From Zoogloeaceae bacterium (lineage in GTDB: Bacteria > Pseudomonadota > Gammaproteobacteria > Burkholderiales > Rhodocyclaceae), in the NCBI GenBank assembly GCA_024235635.1, contig JACKMA010000003.1, positions 682,001 through 746,000 on the forward strand: a stretch of DNA of 64,000 nt, given 5' to 3'. Below are positions 1-9,080 of this stretch, piece by piece. Position numbers and translations under genes: made by a program. The stretch's first letter is position 1; each line of letters opens with the position of its first letter. The notes under the pieces were generated by a model. That model was not told the DNA's origin, searched no databases, and saw only the letters and a program-made list of their open reading frames with translations.

Positions 1-725
1 CCGGAGACCAGGCCGACGCGGATCGGGCGCTCGGGATCGGGCGCATTCGGCCAGCCCTGCGCGGGCTGGGCCGAGGCGGCGACGATCGCGCCGTAGTGCT
101 CGGCGGCCGCGCGCATCTCGGCCGGGGTGACGCGGTCGGAATAGTTCAGCGCGAACAGCAGATTGTCGGCGGCCACTAGGAAGCCGGGACGGCAGCGCAG
201 CGCTGAACGATAGCAGCCGATCGCCTCGTCGAGGCGGCCAGGGATGCCGAACAGCGCGTGGCCGAGGTTGTTGTGGGCTTCGGCGGTGTCCGGGGCGATC
301 GCCAGCGACTGGCGGAACTCGGCGATGGCCTGATCGCGGTGGCCGAGGTCCATCAACACGTTGCCGAAGTTCATCCGGAACAAAGGGTGACCCGGTTGGA
401 GCGAGACGGCCCGGCGCAGGGCGCGGTCGGCCTCGGCCAGCGCACCGCTGTCGCGCAGCGCATTGCCGAGGTTGGCCAGGGTCTCGGCATCGTCCGGCAA
501 CAGGCCGGCGGCGCGCCGCAATGCCGGCAGCGGGTCACGGCCGAGCAACTGGCAGGCGACGCCGAGCGCCTTCCAGCCGAAGGCGAAGTCCGGCCAGCGC
601 CGCACATGGCGGTCGGCCGTTGCCTTCAATTCGGCCGCGCGGCCGGCCTGGAACAGCGCCACCAGCTCGCGCTGGGCGTCGGTGCGGCCGCGCTTGCCGG
701 CGGATGCCTTGCTCTTGGATGCCAT
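1..725 (-). CDS. TPR / SPINDLY-type O-linked glycosyltransferase, N-terminal part (cut by left edge)
   Basis: The reverse strand encodes about 240 residues from an ATG at 725 and runs off the left edge. After a basic N-terminus (MASKSKASAGKRGR) come several tetratricopeptide repeats, recognisable by the recurring pattern of an N-L-G-x-A pair with a D-E-A-I or Q-A-I helix (e.g. NNLGHALFG, LDEAIGCYRSAL). The last visible residues (ERPIRVGLVSG) match the start of the SPINDLY/OGT catalytic domain. The family joins TPRs to a GT41-like domain that transfers a sugar from a UDP-sugar to protein Ser/Thr. The catalytic half is outside the window, so activity cannot be judged. It is divergent from the HD-GYP gene. 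Confidence 0.8.
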   Translation of the reverse strand, partial: MASKSKASAGKRGRTDAQRELVALFQAGRAAELKATADRHVRRWPDFAFGWKALGVACQLLGRDPLPALRRAAGLLPDDAETLANLGNALRDSGALAEADRALRRAVSLQPGHPLFRMNFGNVLMDLGHRDQAIAEFRQSLAIAPDTAEAHNNLGHALFGIPGRLDEAIGCYRSALRCRPGFLVAADNLLFALNYSDRVTPAEMRAAAEHYGAIVAASAQPAQGWPNAPDPERPIRVGLVS

Positions 726-895
726 CGACAAAGGTGGGGAAAGCCGGGACCAGCAGCGAACTATCGCAGTTCGGCACCCGTCTGCAAAGGGCGACCGGTC
801 GGCGACCGGCGCGCGGGCGTGCGCGACCTGCCGCTGGAATGGCTGCATCATGTCGGCACGGCAGCCGGCGCCGGCTGCGAGCCGTGGAAGGCGAA

Positions 896-3886
896 GTGCA
901 ATCGAAGGCGATCAAATTCCGGGTACATGTGTTCGCGACGCTGCTGCTGGCGAGCTTCGTCGTGTCGCTGGTCGCGCTGTTCCTGCTGTTCGCGACCGGG
1001 CGCTTCGGCCGCATGGCCGAAGACAACGCCGAGGCGATCTTCTCGCGCATGGCCGATGCCCAGGCGCAGAAGCTGGAAGGACTGGTACGGGCCGCGACCC
1101 AGGCGGTCGAGACCGTCGCCCGCTTGCCGGCCGACGACTACCGTGCAACTCGGGCCGATTCGACCATGGCGGCGCTGCTGCGGGCACAGGTGGCGGTCAA
1201 TCCCGCACTCTACGGCGCCTACTTCGGGCTTGCCGACGGCAGCTTCTTCCAGGTCATCGGCTTCGCCAGCGACGCCGACGCAGGCCGGCGGCTGGGCGCC
1301 CCCGAAGCCGCCCGTTTCGCGCTGCGCAGCATCGATCGCCGGCGAGCCGGGCAGGTCGAGCACTGGCGATTCATCGGCGAAGACGGCACGGTGCTCGAAC
1401 AGCGCAGCGACGACAGCGACTATGATCCGCGCACGCGCCCGTGGTACGCCGACGCGCCCGCCGGCGGCGAGCTCGGCCTGACCGATCCCTACCGCTTCCA
1501 ATCGTCGTCGGCGCTCGGCGTTACCCTCGTTCGGCGCATCGCGGCGGCGGACGGCGTCGTCGGTGTCGATCTGTCGCTGGCCTCGCTGAGCGAGTTCGTG
1601 CGCCGCATCGTCCGTGACCAGCCGGGCGGCAGCATCGTGATCGACCACCGTGGCCGCATCCTGGCCAGCGCCGGCCAACTGCCGGCCGACGGTGGCCGGG
1701 CGGAACCGCTGATGGGCCTCGGCGAATCCGGCCATCCGTTCCTCCAGACCCTGCAGCGGCGCCTCGCCGGCGACGACCCGTCCCCGCTGCTCGAGATCGG
1801 CGGCGAGCGCTACCTGCTGGCGGTGCGCGCGGTGGCGCTGGCACCACGGCTCGCGTACCGGGTGGTGTCGTATGCGCCGCTGGCCCACTTCGCGGCGCCG
1901 GTGCTGGCGGTGCGCGACCAGATCATCGTGCTGTCGACAGTGGCGCTGGCGATCGCCCTGCCGCTGGCCTACGGTGTGTCGCGGCGGGCATCGTGGGCGC
2001 TCGACCGGCTGGCCGAGGACTCCGAACGGGTGCGGGAACTCGATTTCAGCGGCGATACCAGGATCGAGTCGATGTTCTACGAAATCGACGTGCTCGGCGA
2101 CGCCCACCGCACCATGAAGCACTCGCTGCGGGAGCGCACCGAGGCACTGAAACTGGCGCGCGACAAACTCTCCAGCCTGGTCGACAGCGGGCTTGCGCTG
2201 GCCGCGGTGCACGACAGCGATCGCCTGCTGGCAAGCATTCTGCTGACCGGCAAGCGGCTCGCCAACGCCGATGCCGGCACGCTCTACCTGGCGACCGGCC
2301 ATGACAGCCTGCGCTTTGCGCTGCGCACCCGCGACGACGGCCTGCCGGCGACCGAGATCCCGCTGCACGATCCGGAGAGCGGCGAGCCGAATCAGCATTT
2401 CGCGTCGGTCCATGCGGCGCTGAACCGCCACACCGTGGTGATCGACGAGTTGCGCGGCGAGACCCGCTTCGACGTCAGCGGCGCGCTGGATTTCGACCGG
2501 GCCACCGGCTACGTCACGGTCAGTCAGGTCAGCGTGCCGATGATCGCGGCCAGTGGCGAGCTGCTCGGCGTGATGCAGCTCATCAACGCGCTCGATCCGG
2601 AAACCGGCAAGCCGGTGCCGTTCGATCCGGAGATCGTCAAGTTCATCGAGGCGCTGGCCGCCCAGGCGGCGATGGCGCTGGACAACCACCACCTGCTCGA
2701 GAGCCAGCGCGAGATGATGGATTCGTTGATCCGCATCATCGCCGGTGCGATCGATGCCAAGAGCGCCTACACCGGCGGCCACTGCGAGCGCGTGCCGGAG
2801 CTGGCGGTGATGCTGGCCGAAGCGGCCTGCGAAGAGGACGAGGGTCCGCTCGCCGGTTTCACCTTCGCCGACGCCGACGCTTGGCGCGAGTTCCGCATCG
2901 GCGCCTGGCTGCACGACTGCGGCAAGGTGACGACGCCGGAATACGTGGTCGACAAGGCGACCAAGCTCGAGACCCTGTACAACCGCATCCACGAGATCCG
3001 CACCCGCTTCGAGGTGCTGCTGCGCGACGCCCGCATCGAAGCGCTCGAGGCCCGCCTCGCCGGCGACGACGAAGCCGGCTGCGCGCGCCGCCTCGACGAG
3101 CGCACAGCCCGCCTGCAGGCCGATTTCGACTTCGTCGCGGCCTGCAACATCGGCGGCGAGGGCATCCCGGACGATTGCCTGGCGCGGCTCGGGCAGATTG
3201 CCGCACAGACCTGGCAGCGCCACTTCGACGATCGGCTGGGGCTCTCGCACGAGGAAGCGGCGCGCCATGCGCGCACGCCGGCGCCGAATCTGCCGGCGAC
3301 CGAGACGCTGCTCGCCGACAAGGACCACCACCGCATCGAGCGCCGGTCACCGATGGCCGACGACCCCGCCCTGGGCCTCAACATGGCGGTGCCCGAACTG
3401 CTCTACAACCTCGGCGAGCACTACAACCTGTCGGTCGCCCGCGGCACGCTGACGACCGAGGAGCGCTTCAAGGTGAACGAGCACATCATCCAGACCATCC
3501 TGATGCTCGACCGCCTGCCGCTGCCGAAGAACCTGCGCCGGGTGCCGGAGTACGCCTCGACCCACCACGAGACCCTGGTCGGCACCGGCTACCCTCGCGG
3601 CCTGGTCGCCGGGCAGCTCTCGATCCCGGCACGGATCATGGCGATCGCCGACATCTTCGAAGCCCTGACCGCCTCCGATCGTCCGTACAAGGAGGGCAAG
3701 CGCCTGTCCGAAGCGGTGCAGATGCTGGCGGACTTCTGCGATCGCGGCCACATCGACCGCGATCTGTTCGAGCTGTTCCTGCGCCGCGGCGTCCACCTGC
3801 GCTACGCCGGGCGCTTCCTCGCGCCCGGCCAGATCGATGCGGTCGACATCACGCGCTTCGTCGGCGCGCGTCCGTCCAGCGCCTGA
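896..3886 (+). CDS. Cache-GAF-HD-GYP cyclic-di-GMP phosphodiesterase, membrane sensor
   Basis: About 996 aa. The order is: TM helix near residues 10-35; periplasmic double-Cache domain (about 40-320, with the Cache signature YDPRTRPWY); second TM (about 340-365); a short linker; GAF domain (about 430-600); and a C-terminal HD-GYP domain. The metal HD pair lies in WLHDCGK (about 670) and the family motif is HHETLVGTGYP (about 890-900). The HD pair and the GYP motif are about 225 residues apart because of a helical insertion; in compact HD-GYP domains they are much closer. HD-GYP proteins hydrolyse c-di-GMP to pGpG or GMP. I chose GTG 896 because GGAAGG ends 4 nt upstream; in-frame starts at 839 (ATG) and 884 (GTG) are alternatives. 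The next gene also turns over c-di-GMP. Confidence 0.85.
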   Translation: MQSKAIKFRVHVFATLLLASFVVSLVALFLLFATGRFGRMAEDNAEAIFSRMADAQAQKLEGLVRAATQAVETVARLPADDYRATRADSTMAALLRAQVAVNPALYGAYFGLADGSFFQVIGFASDADAGRRLGAPEAARFALRSIDRRRAGQVEHWRFIGEDGTVLEQRSDDSDYDPRTRPWYADAPAGGELGLTDPYRFQSSSALGVTLVRRIAAADGVVGVDLSLASLSEFVRRIVRDQPGGSIVIDHRGRILASAGQLPADGGRAEPLMGLGESGHPFLQTLQRRLAGDDPSPLLEIGGERYLLAVRAVALAPRLAYRVVSYAPLAHFAAPVLAVRDQIIVLSTVALAIALPLAYGVSRRASWALDRLAEDSERVRELDFSGDTRIESMFYEIDVLGDAHRTMKHSLRERTEALKLARDKLSSLVDSGLALAAVHDSDRLLASILLTGKRLANADAGTLYLATGHDSLRFALRTRDDGLPATEIPLHDPESGEPNQHFASVHAALNRHTVVIDELRGETRFDVSGALDFDRATGYVTVSQVSVPMIAASGELLGVMQLINALDPETGKPVPFDPEIVKFIEALAAQAAMALDNHHLLESQREMMDSLIRIIAGAIDAKSAYTGGHCERVPELAVMLAEAACEEDEGPLAGFTFADADAWREFRIGAWLHDCGKVTTPEYVVDKATKLETLYNRIHEIRTRFEVLLRDARIEALEARLAGDDEAGCARRLDERTARLQADFDFVAACNIGGEGIPDDCLARLGQIAAQTWQRHFDDRLGLSHEEAARHARTPAPNLPATETLLADKDHHRIERRSPMADDPALGLNMAVPELLYNLGEHYNLSVARGTLTTEERFKVNEHIIQTILMLDRLPLPKNLRRVPEYASTHHETLVGTGYPRGLVAGQLSIPARIMAIADIFEALTASDRPYKEGKRLSEAVQMLADFCDRGHIDRDLFELFLRRGVHLRYAGRFLAPGQIDAVDITRFVGARPSSA

Positions 3887-3967
3887 CCGCGGATGGGGAT
3901 CCGGCCTAGTCGGCACGGCACGATCGCCGAATCCGTGAGACAGGCCACACCCCCGGTCGGCCGACGT

Positions 3968-3995
3968 TAAAGTTTGGCGGTGGCCGACTCGATAG
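3968..3995 (+). promoter_or_regulatory. candidate sigma-28 (FliA) promoter
   Basis: TAAAGTTT at 3968-3975 equals the enteric FliA -35 consensus. CTCGATAG at 3988-3995 matches the -10 consensus GCCGATAA at five of eight bases. The spacer is 12 nt instead of 11, which lowers confidence. The site lies about 170 nt before the GGDEF-EAL gene. Nothing else is evident in the 277-bp gap (3887-4163). Confidence 0.5.
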
Positions 3996-4163
3996 ACATC
4001 GGACGGCGCCTGCAGCCGCGTCCGCCGGCGTGCCCGCGCGCCAAACCGATCGATGTCAGAGCCCGCAATATCCTCGTTTCGCTGGCAAGGCCGCTTCACA
4101 CCGCTCGCGCGCGCAGGCGGATGCTCGCGCGCGCCCGTGCGCGCCGCCGCGGGTTGCTGAGCG

Positions 4164-6560
4164 ATGTCCCTTGTGATGAGCCTGCCCGAGAACCTCCGCG
4201 CCAGCCTGATCCACGAAGCCTACGCCCAGAGCCGCGGCGGCATCGTGATCACTGCACTGGCGGTCGCCGGTGTCTTCGGCGTGCATTGGCTCAACACCGG
4301 CGAAGTGCTGGCGCCGGCCTGGCTGCTGGCGATGCTGTCGCTGATCGCCCTGCGCGGCGGCGTCGTCCTCGATTTCCTGAGGAATGGCCGGCGACGCCCG
4401 CTGGCGACGCGGGAAACCCTGTTCACGGTGCCCTTGCTGGCCACCTCGATGCTGTGGGCGGTGCTCGCGCCGCTGGTGTTCCCGTCTGCCGACGCGGCCG
4501 AGCAGCTCGCGCTGGTGTGCATCTTCGCCGGCATGGCCGGCGGCGCGGCGACCGTGCTCGCGCCGGTCAAGTGGTGTGCCCGGATCTACATCTTCTGCAT
4601 GCTGGTGCCGGCCTCGGTGATGATCTACCGCACGCCGGTGACCGGCCCGGTGCTGTGCTATCTCGGGCTGTTCTTCACGCTGGTGATGCTGGCCGCCCAT
4701 CATCAGGCGCGGCGCCTGCTCGTCACGAGCCAGGCCCGGCTGCTGGAGAACCAGAACCTGCTCGAGGAGGTGCATCGGCGCCGGGGCGAACTGGCGCATC
4801 TCAACGAGCAGCTGATCGACGCGCAGAACGATCTGCTGGCTCACAACAGCGAACTCGAACAGCAGGTGTCGGAGCGCACCGAACGCATGCGGCTTGCCCT
4901 GGCGGCGATCGAGAACACCGCCGAGGGCGTCATCGTCGCCAGCGCCGACGGCACCATCGTCCAGGTCAATCCGGCATTCTCCCGGATCACCGGCCATCCG
5001 GCGGACAGTGCCTTCGGCCGGCCGCTGACGATGCTGCGTTCGGATCGCCAGGACGGGGCCTTCTACCGGCGGATGGAGCAGCAGCTCGACGACTGCGGTC
5101 GCTGGGAGGGTGAACTGTGGAGCCGCCGCAAGGACGGCAGCGAGTTCCTCGAGCGCCGCACCGTGGATGCGGTGCGCGATGCCGATGGTCGCACCACCCA
5201 CTTCGTCACGGTATTCAACGACACCACCGGCGACTATCACCTCGACCAGCAGTTGCGCCATCAGGCGATGCACGATCCATTGACCGGCCTCGGCAATCGC
5301 AGCCTGCTCTCCGAGCGGCTCGAGAGCGGCATCGACCAGGCCGCGCGCGACGGCACGCGACTGGGCCTGCTGTTCTTCGATCTCGACCAGTTCAAGGCGG
5401 TCAACGACAATCTCGGGCACCATACCGGCGACGCGCTGCTGCAGGCCGTCGCCGGGCGGCTGGCCCACTGCCTGAAGGCATCCGACACGCTGGTTCGGGT
5501 CGGTGGCGACGAATTCGTCGTGGTGGCGACGCGGGTCAATGGCGCCGAAGATTGCGCGCGCCTGGCGCGACGCCTGCTGGACAGCTTCACCGAGCCTTTC
5601 GTCTTTCCGGAAACCCGCATCCACATGCGCAGCTCGCTCGGCATATCGATCTATCCCGACGATGCCCGCAATGCCGAGGACCTGCTCAAGAACGCCGACA
5701 TGGCGCTCTACGCGGCCAAGGGTGCCGGACGCAACACCTACGCCTTCTTCGACAGCCGACTGGCGACCCAGGCGCGCGAGCGGCTTGACATGGAGGTGGC
5801 GCTGCGCGAGGCGCTGGACGCCGGCGAGATGACCTTGCACTACCAGGCCAAGGTTGCCGCCAGCGATCGCCGGGTGGTCGGCTTCGAGGCGCTGCTGCGC
5901 TGGCACAGCAGCGATCTCGGCCCGGTGCCGCCGGACCGCTTCATCCCGGTGGCGGAGGATGCCGGCCTGATCGGTTCGCTCGGTGCCTGGGTGCTGGCCG
6001 AAAGCTGCCGCCAGATCGCCGCCTGGCACCGTCTCGGCTACGGCTGGCAGCACGTGGCGATCAACGTCTCGGCGCGCCAGTTGTTCACCGACGACCTGCC
6101 GCTGCTGGTCGAGACCCTGACCGCAGAGCACGGCATCAGCCCGCAGCTGCTGGAGGTCGAGGTCACCGAGACCTTCGTCATGAACAATCCGGATCAGGCG
6201 ATGCCGATCCTCGAGCGGCTGCGCGCGCTCGGCGTACGAATCGCGATCGACGACTTCGGAACCGGCCACTCGAGCCTGGCCTATCTGCGGCGGCTGCCCG
6301 CCGACCAGCTCAAGATCGACCGCAGTTTCGTCGCCGAGGTGGACCACGACGCCACCATCCGATCGATCATCGGCACGATCATCTCGCTGTCGCGCACGCT
6401 CGGCCTGTCGGTGGTGGCCGAGGGCATCGAGACCGAGACCCAGGCCCGGCTGCTGACCGAGGCCGGCTGCGACGTGCTGCAGGGTCATCTGTTCGCGATG
6501 CCGCTTCCGGCGGAACAGATCGAACCGCAGACGATCGTGGAAACCACCGGCGAGGATTGA
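4164..6560 (+). CDS. PAS-GGDEF-EAL bifunctional cyclic-di-GMP enzyme with N-terminal membrane domain
   Basis: 798 aa. Residues 20-185 contain about six hydrophobic segments (a MASE-like membrane sensor). A coiled coil (about 185-240), a PAS domain (about 243-360), GGDEF (about 375-540) and EAL (about 550-790) follow. The cyclase motif RVGGDEF is intact. The product-binding RxxD inhibitory site is not (KASD in its place). The EAL domain keeps EALLRW, NVSARQ, the E of EVTETF, DDFGTG and the final E of AEGIET, so it should be able to hydrolyse c-di-GMP. The enzyme is inner-membrane and could work in either direction. ATG 4164 is used; ATG 4176 is possible. Shine-Dalgarno support is weak for both. 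It may belong to the flagellar regulon if the upstream site is real. Confidence 0.88.
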   Translation: MSLVMSLPENLRASLIHEAYAQSRGGIVITALAVAGVFGVHWLNTGEVLAPAWLLAMLSLIALRGGVVLDFLRNGRRRPLATRETLFTVPLLATSMLWAVLAPLVFPSADAAEQLALVCIFAGMAGGAATVLAPVKWCARIYIFCMLVPASVMIYRTPVTGPVLCYLGLFFTLVMLAAHHQARRLLVTSQARLLENQNLLEEVHRRRGELAHLNEQLIDAQNDLLAHNSELEQQVSERTERMRLALAAIENTAEGVIVASADGTIVQVNPAFSRITGHPADSAFGRPLTMLRSDRQDGAFYRRMEQQLDDCGRWEGELWSRRKDGSEFLERRTVDAVRDADGRTTHFVTVFNDTTGDYHLDQQLRHQAMHDPLTGLGNRSLLSERLESGIDQAARDGTRLGLLFFDLDQFKAVNDNLGHHTGDALLQAVAGRLAHCLKASDTLVRVGGDEFVVVATRVNGAEDCARLARRLLDSFTEPFVFPETRIHMRSSLGISIYPDDARNAEDLLKNADMALYAAKGAGRNTYAFFDSRLATQARERLDMEVALREALDAGEMTLHYQAKVAASDRRVVGFEALLRWHSSDLGPVPPDRFIPVAEDAGLIGSLGAWVLAESCRQIAAWHRLGYGWQHVAINVSARQLFTDDLPLLVETLTAEHGISPQLLEVEVTETFVMNNPDQAMPILERLRALGVRIAIDDFGTGHSSLAYLRRLPADQLKIDRSFVAEVDHDATIRSIIGTIISLSRTLGLSVVAEGIETETQARLLTEAGCDVLQGHLFAMPLPAEQIEPQTIVETTGED

Positions 6561-6592
6561 CGTCCGGCCCGCTTTGTGCGCAACATGATGCC

Positions 6593-6685
6593 ATGCTCAG
6601 ACTGACCCGTTTCCGCCCGATGCCGATCCGCCGACGTGCGCTGCACGCGTGGCGCGTCGTCGCGTCTCCGGGGCCGTTGCGGTAA
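6593..6685 (+). CDS. possible 30-aa leader peptide, Arg-rich
   Basis: An open frame of 30 codons (begins MLRLTRFRPM, ends SPGPLR) has 8 arginines including three in a row. It stops just before a hairpin and a strong intrinsic terminator, ahead of a DMT-family exporter. This is the layout of an attenuation leader. No clear ribosome binding site is visible, and Arg codons are frequent by chance in GC-rich DNA, so this is tentative. Confidence 0.25.
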   Translation: MLRLTRFRPMPIRRRALHAWRVVASPGPLR

Positions 6686-6688
6686 GTC

Positions 6689-6705
6689 GGGCGCACGCTG
6701 CGCCC
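6689..6705 (+). promoter_or_regulatory. hairpin upstream of terminator (possible attenuator arm)
   Basis: GGGCGCA (6689-6695) and TGCGCCC (6699-6705) form a perfect 7-bp stem with a 3-nt loop. It lies between the short open frame and the intrinsic terminator. It may simply be a stable 3'-end structure of the upstream transcript. Confidence 0.4.
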
Positions 6706-6719
6706 CACCGTTCGAAGCA

Positions 6720-6749
6720 GGCCGCGGACCGACACCGCGGCCTTTTTTT
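6720..6749 (+). terminator. Rho-independent terminator
   Basis: GGCCGCGG (6720-6727) and CCGCGGCC (6735-6742) form a perfect 8-bp stem with a 7-nt loop, followed by seven T (6743-6749). It ends 74 nt before the start of the downstream exporter. It either terminates the GGDEF-EAL transcript or acts as an attenuator. Confidence 0.85.
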
Positions 6750-6823
6750 CGCCCCCAATGACCCTGAACCGGCCCTGGCCGAACGACCGCCGCCGATCCG
6801 CGGCGCCCTTCGAGGAAACCACG

Positions 6824-7735
6824 ATGTCCGTTCCCGCCGCCTACATCTGCCTGGTGCTGACCTGGAGCACGACGCCGCTGGCCGTGCAATGGAGTGCCGA
6901 CGGCGTCGGCTTCAGCTTCGCGGTGTTCTCGCGGATGCTGGTCAGCGTCCTGCTGGCGCTCGCGGTGCTCATGCTGTGGCGCCGGCCGGTGCCCTTCCAT
7001 CCCCGCGCCCGCGCGCTGTACCTGGTGAGCGGCGTCAGCCTGTACCTCGCCATGTCGCTGGTCTATTGGGGCGCGGGCGAGGTCCGTTCGGGCCTGATCT
7101 CGGTGATCTTCGGCCTGTCGCCGCTGCTGACCTCGCTGATCGCCGCCTCGTGCCGGACCGAACCGCCGCCCGGGCGCATCGCGCTATCCGGCGTCGCGCT
7201 GGCGATCGGTGGTCTGGCGCTGATCTTCCTGCAGGGCGACGAGGGCCAGGACGGCACCGCCGGCCTGCTTGCGCTGCTGCTGGCGTCGCTCGTGCATTCG
7301 GCCAGCCTGGTCGCGCTGAAACGCATCGGCGGCGACAATCCGCCGTTGGCGACGACCTTCGGAACCCTGCTGGTGGCGCTGCCGATGTTCGCGCTGCAAT
7401 GGTGGATCGACGACGGCACGCTGCCGTCGGCGCCGCCTGAACGTGCGATCGGGGCGATCGTCTATCTCGGCGTGTTCGGCTCCTTGCTGAGCTTCACGCT
7501 GTACTACTACGTGATCAAGCACCTGGCCGCCTCGCAGGTCGCACTGGTGACCCTGATGACCCCAGTGCTGGCGCTGCTGCTCGGCCACTGGGTCAATGGC
7601 GAGGCGCTCGATGCGCGCATCGGGCTCGGCAGCGGCCTGATACTGCTCGGTCTGGCACTGCACCAGTGGCGTACCCTGGGCCGGCTGCTGCCGCCGCGCT
7701 GGCGACCGCTGGCGGCGGATGGCGGCCGACGCTGA
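6824..7735 (+). CDS. DMT superfamily (EamA-fold) permease
   Basis: 303 aa, about ten hydrophobic helices in two homologous halves, the usual architecture and length of EamA-domain exporters of amino acids or other metabolites. The second half ends with the family's LALLLGHWVNGEAL segment and a basic tail. The start is ATG 6824 with GAGGA about 7 nt before it. The substrate cannot be read from sequence. The preceding intrinsic terminator and Arg-rich mini frame hint at transcriptional attenuation. It converges with moeA at a 15-bp gap. Confidence 0.8.
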   Translation: MSVPAAYICLVLTWSTTPLAVQWSADGVGFSFAVFSRMLVSVLLALAVLMLWRRPVPFHPRARALYLVSGVSLYLAMSLVYWGAGEVRSGLISVIFGLSPLLTSLIAASCRTEPPPGRIALSGVALAIGGLALIFLQGDEGQDGTAGLLALLLASLVHSASLVALKRIGGDNPPLATTFGTLLVALPMFALQWWIDDGTLPSAPPERAIGAIVYLGVFGSLLSFTLYYYVIKHLAASQVALVTLMTPVLALLLGHWVNGEALDARIGLGSGLILLGLALHQWRTLGRLLPPRWRPLAADGGRR

Positions 7736-7750
7736 GTCGGTGCCGAGCAC

Positions 7751-8995
7751 TCAGAACAGGCCGTCGAACAACTGCACCTCGACGGTGTCGCCGGCAGCCA
7801 CGCTGCCGCGCGACTCGTCGAGCACGATGAAGCAGTTGGCCTCGGCCATCGAGCGAAGCACGCCGGAACCCTGGTTGCCGGCCAGCCGCACCCGCCAGCC
7901 GTCACCGGCCTGATAGAGCTCGCCGCGGGGAAACTCGCGGCGCCCCGGGTTCTTGCGGATCGGATCGTCGCAGGGCACCTCGAAGGTGGGCCGCGCCGGC
8001 AGCGGGTCGACCCCCATCAACCTCAGGAGCGAATCGACCACGAACTGGGCATAGCTCACCATCACTGCCACCGGGTTGCCGGGCAGGCCGAACAACCAGG
8101 CGTCGCCGACCCGGCCGAAGGCCATCGGCCGTCCCGGCTTGATGTCGAGCTTCCAGAAGCGCACCTCACCCAGGCGCGCCATCAGGTCGCGGACGAAATC
8201 GGCTTCACCGACCGACACGCCGCCGGAGGTGATGACCACGTCGGCACTCGCCGCGGCGGTGCGGAAGGCCTCCTCGATCAGTTCCGGCCGGTCGCGGATG
8301 ACGCCCATGTCCACCAGGTCGACGCCGAGCGCGGTCAGCGCGGCGTGCAGCGTATAGCGGTTGCTGTCATAGACCTGGCCGGGCCCGAGCGGATTGCCGA
8401 TCGACGCGATTTCGTCGCCGGTGGACATGAACGCCACCCGCAGGCGTCGGAACACCGTGACCTCGGCGACACCGAGCGACGCCAGCAGGCCGAGGTCGGC
8501 GGCGCCGACGCGCTTGCCGGCGGCCAGCGCCGGTTTGCCGCGGGCCAGGTCCTCGCCTGCCCGGCGCAGATTCTGGCCTCGCTTCCGGCCGGCCGGCACG
8601 ATCACCCGGTCGCCCTCGACCCGGGCCACCTCCTGCACGACGATGGTGTCCGACCCTTGCGGCACGACGGCACCGGTCATCACCCGCACCGCCTGTCCGG
8701 CGCCGACGATGCCCGAAAACGCGCGCCCGGCATAGGCGGTCCCGACCACCTTGAGCCCGGTCTCGCCGTCCGCGGCCAGATCCTCGAAGCGCACCGCGAA
8801 GCCGTCCATCGCCGAATTGTCGTGGGCCGGCACGTCGAATGGTGCGATCACCGGCCGCGACAGCACGCGCCCGAGGGCGTCGCGGATGGCCACGCACTCC
8901 CAGCCGGCCACCGGGGTCAAGGTCGTCAGCAGATGCTGCCGGGCCTCGGCCACGGTGAGCTTCGGATCCTGGGGAGTGGGCTTGGGCTGGGTCAT
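7751..8995 (-). CDS. moeA: Molybdopterin molybdenumtransferase MoeA
   Basis: 414 aa, normal MoeA length. It inserts Mo (or W) into adenylated molybdopterin in the cytoplasm, the last step of Moco synthesis. Visible motifs are the N-terminal SAMDGFAV-like segment (DNSAMDGFAVRFED), the MoCF-binding STGDEI, TSGGVSVGEADF, and GLPGNPVAVMVSY, then the small C-terminal beta domain. The start is ATG 8995. It is divergent from a tungstate/molybdate-type ABC transporter with an 85-bp intergenic region, so the metal importer and the enzyme that uses the metal probably share a control region. Confidence 0.95.
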   Translation of the reverse strand: MTQPKPTPQDPKLTVAEARQHLLTTLTPVAGWECVAIRDALGRVLSRPVIAPFDVPAHDNSAMDGFAVRFEDLAADGETGLKVVGTAYAGRAFSGIVGAGQAVRVMTGAVVPQGSDTIVVQEVARVEGDRVIVPAGRKRGQNLRRAGEDLARGKPALAAGKRVGAADLGLLASLGVAEVTVFRRLRVAFMSTGDEIASIGNPLGPGQVYDSNRYTLHAALTALGVDLVDMGVIRDRPELIEEAFRTAAASADVVITSGGVSVGEADFVRDLMARLGEVRFWKLDIKPGRPMAFGRVGDAWLFGLPGNPVAVMVSYAQFVVDSLLRLMGVDPLPARPTFEVPCDDPIRKNPGRREFPRGELYQAGDGWRVRLAGNQGSGVLRSMAEANCFIVLDESRGSVAAGDTVEVQLFDGLF

Positions 8996-9080
8996 GGCGG
9001 TTTCCTCGTCGATCCGGGCCGGCGCCTCCGGCGCCCGGGTAAAATCGCGCTCCTAGGCCCCGTATGATAATGCCCGGACC

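Noticed and set aside
848..3331. Long open frame on the minus strand opposite the HD-GYP gene
   Set aside because: It has no family similarity and is an antisense effect of high G+C; the plus strand encodes clear domains. The same holds for the long antisense frames at 4056-6488, 19849-22089, 28822-30927, 39240-41843 and 52727-54652.
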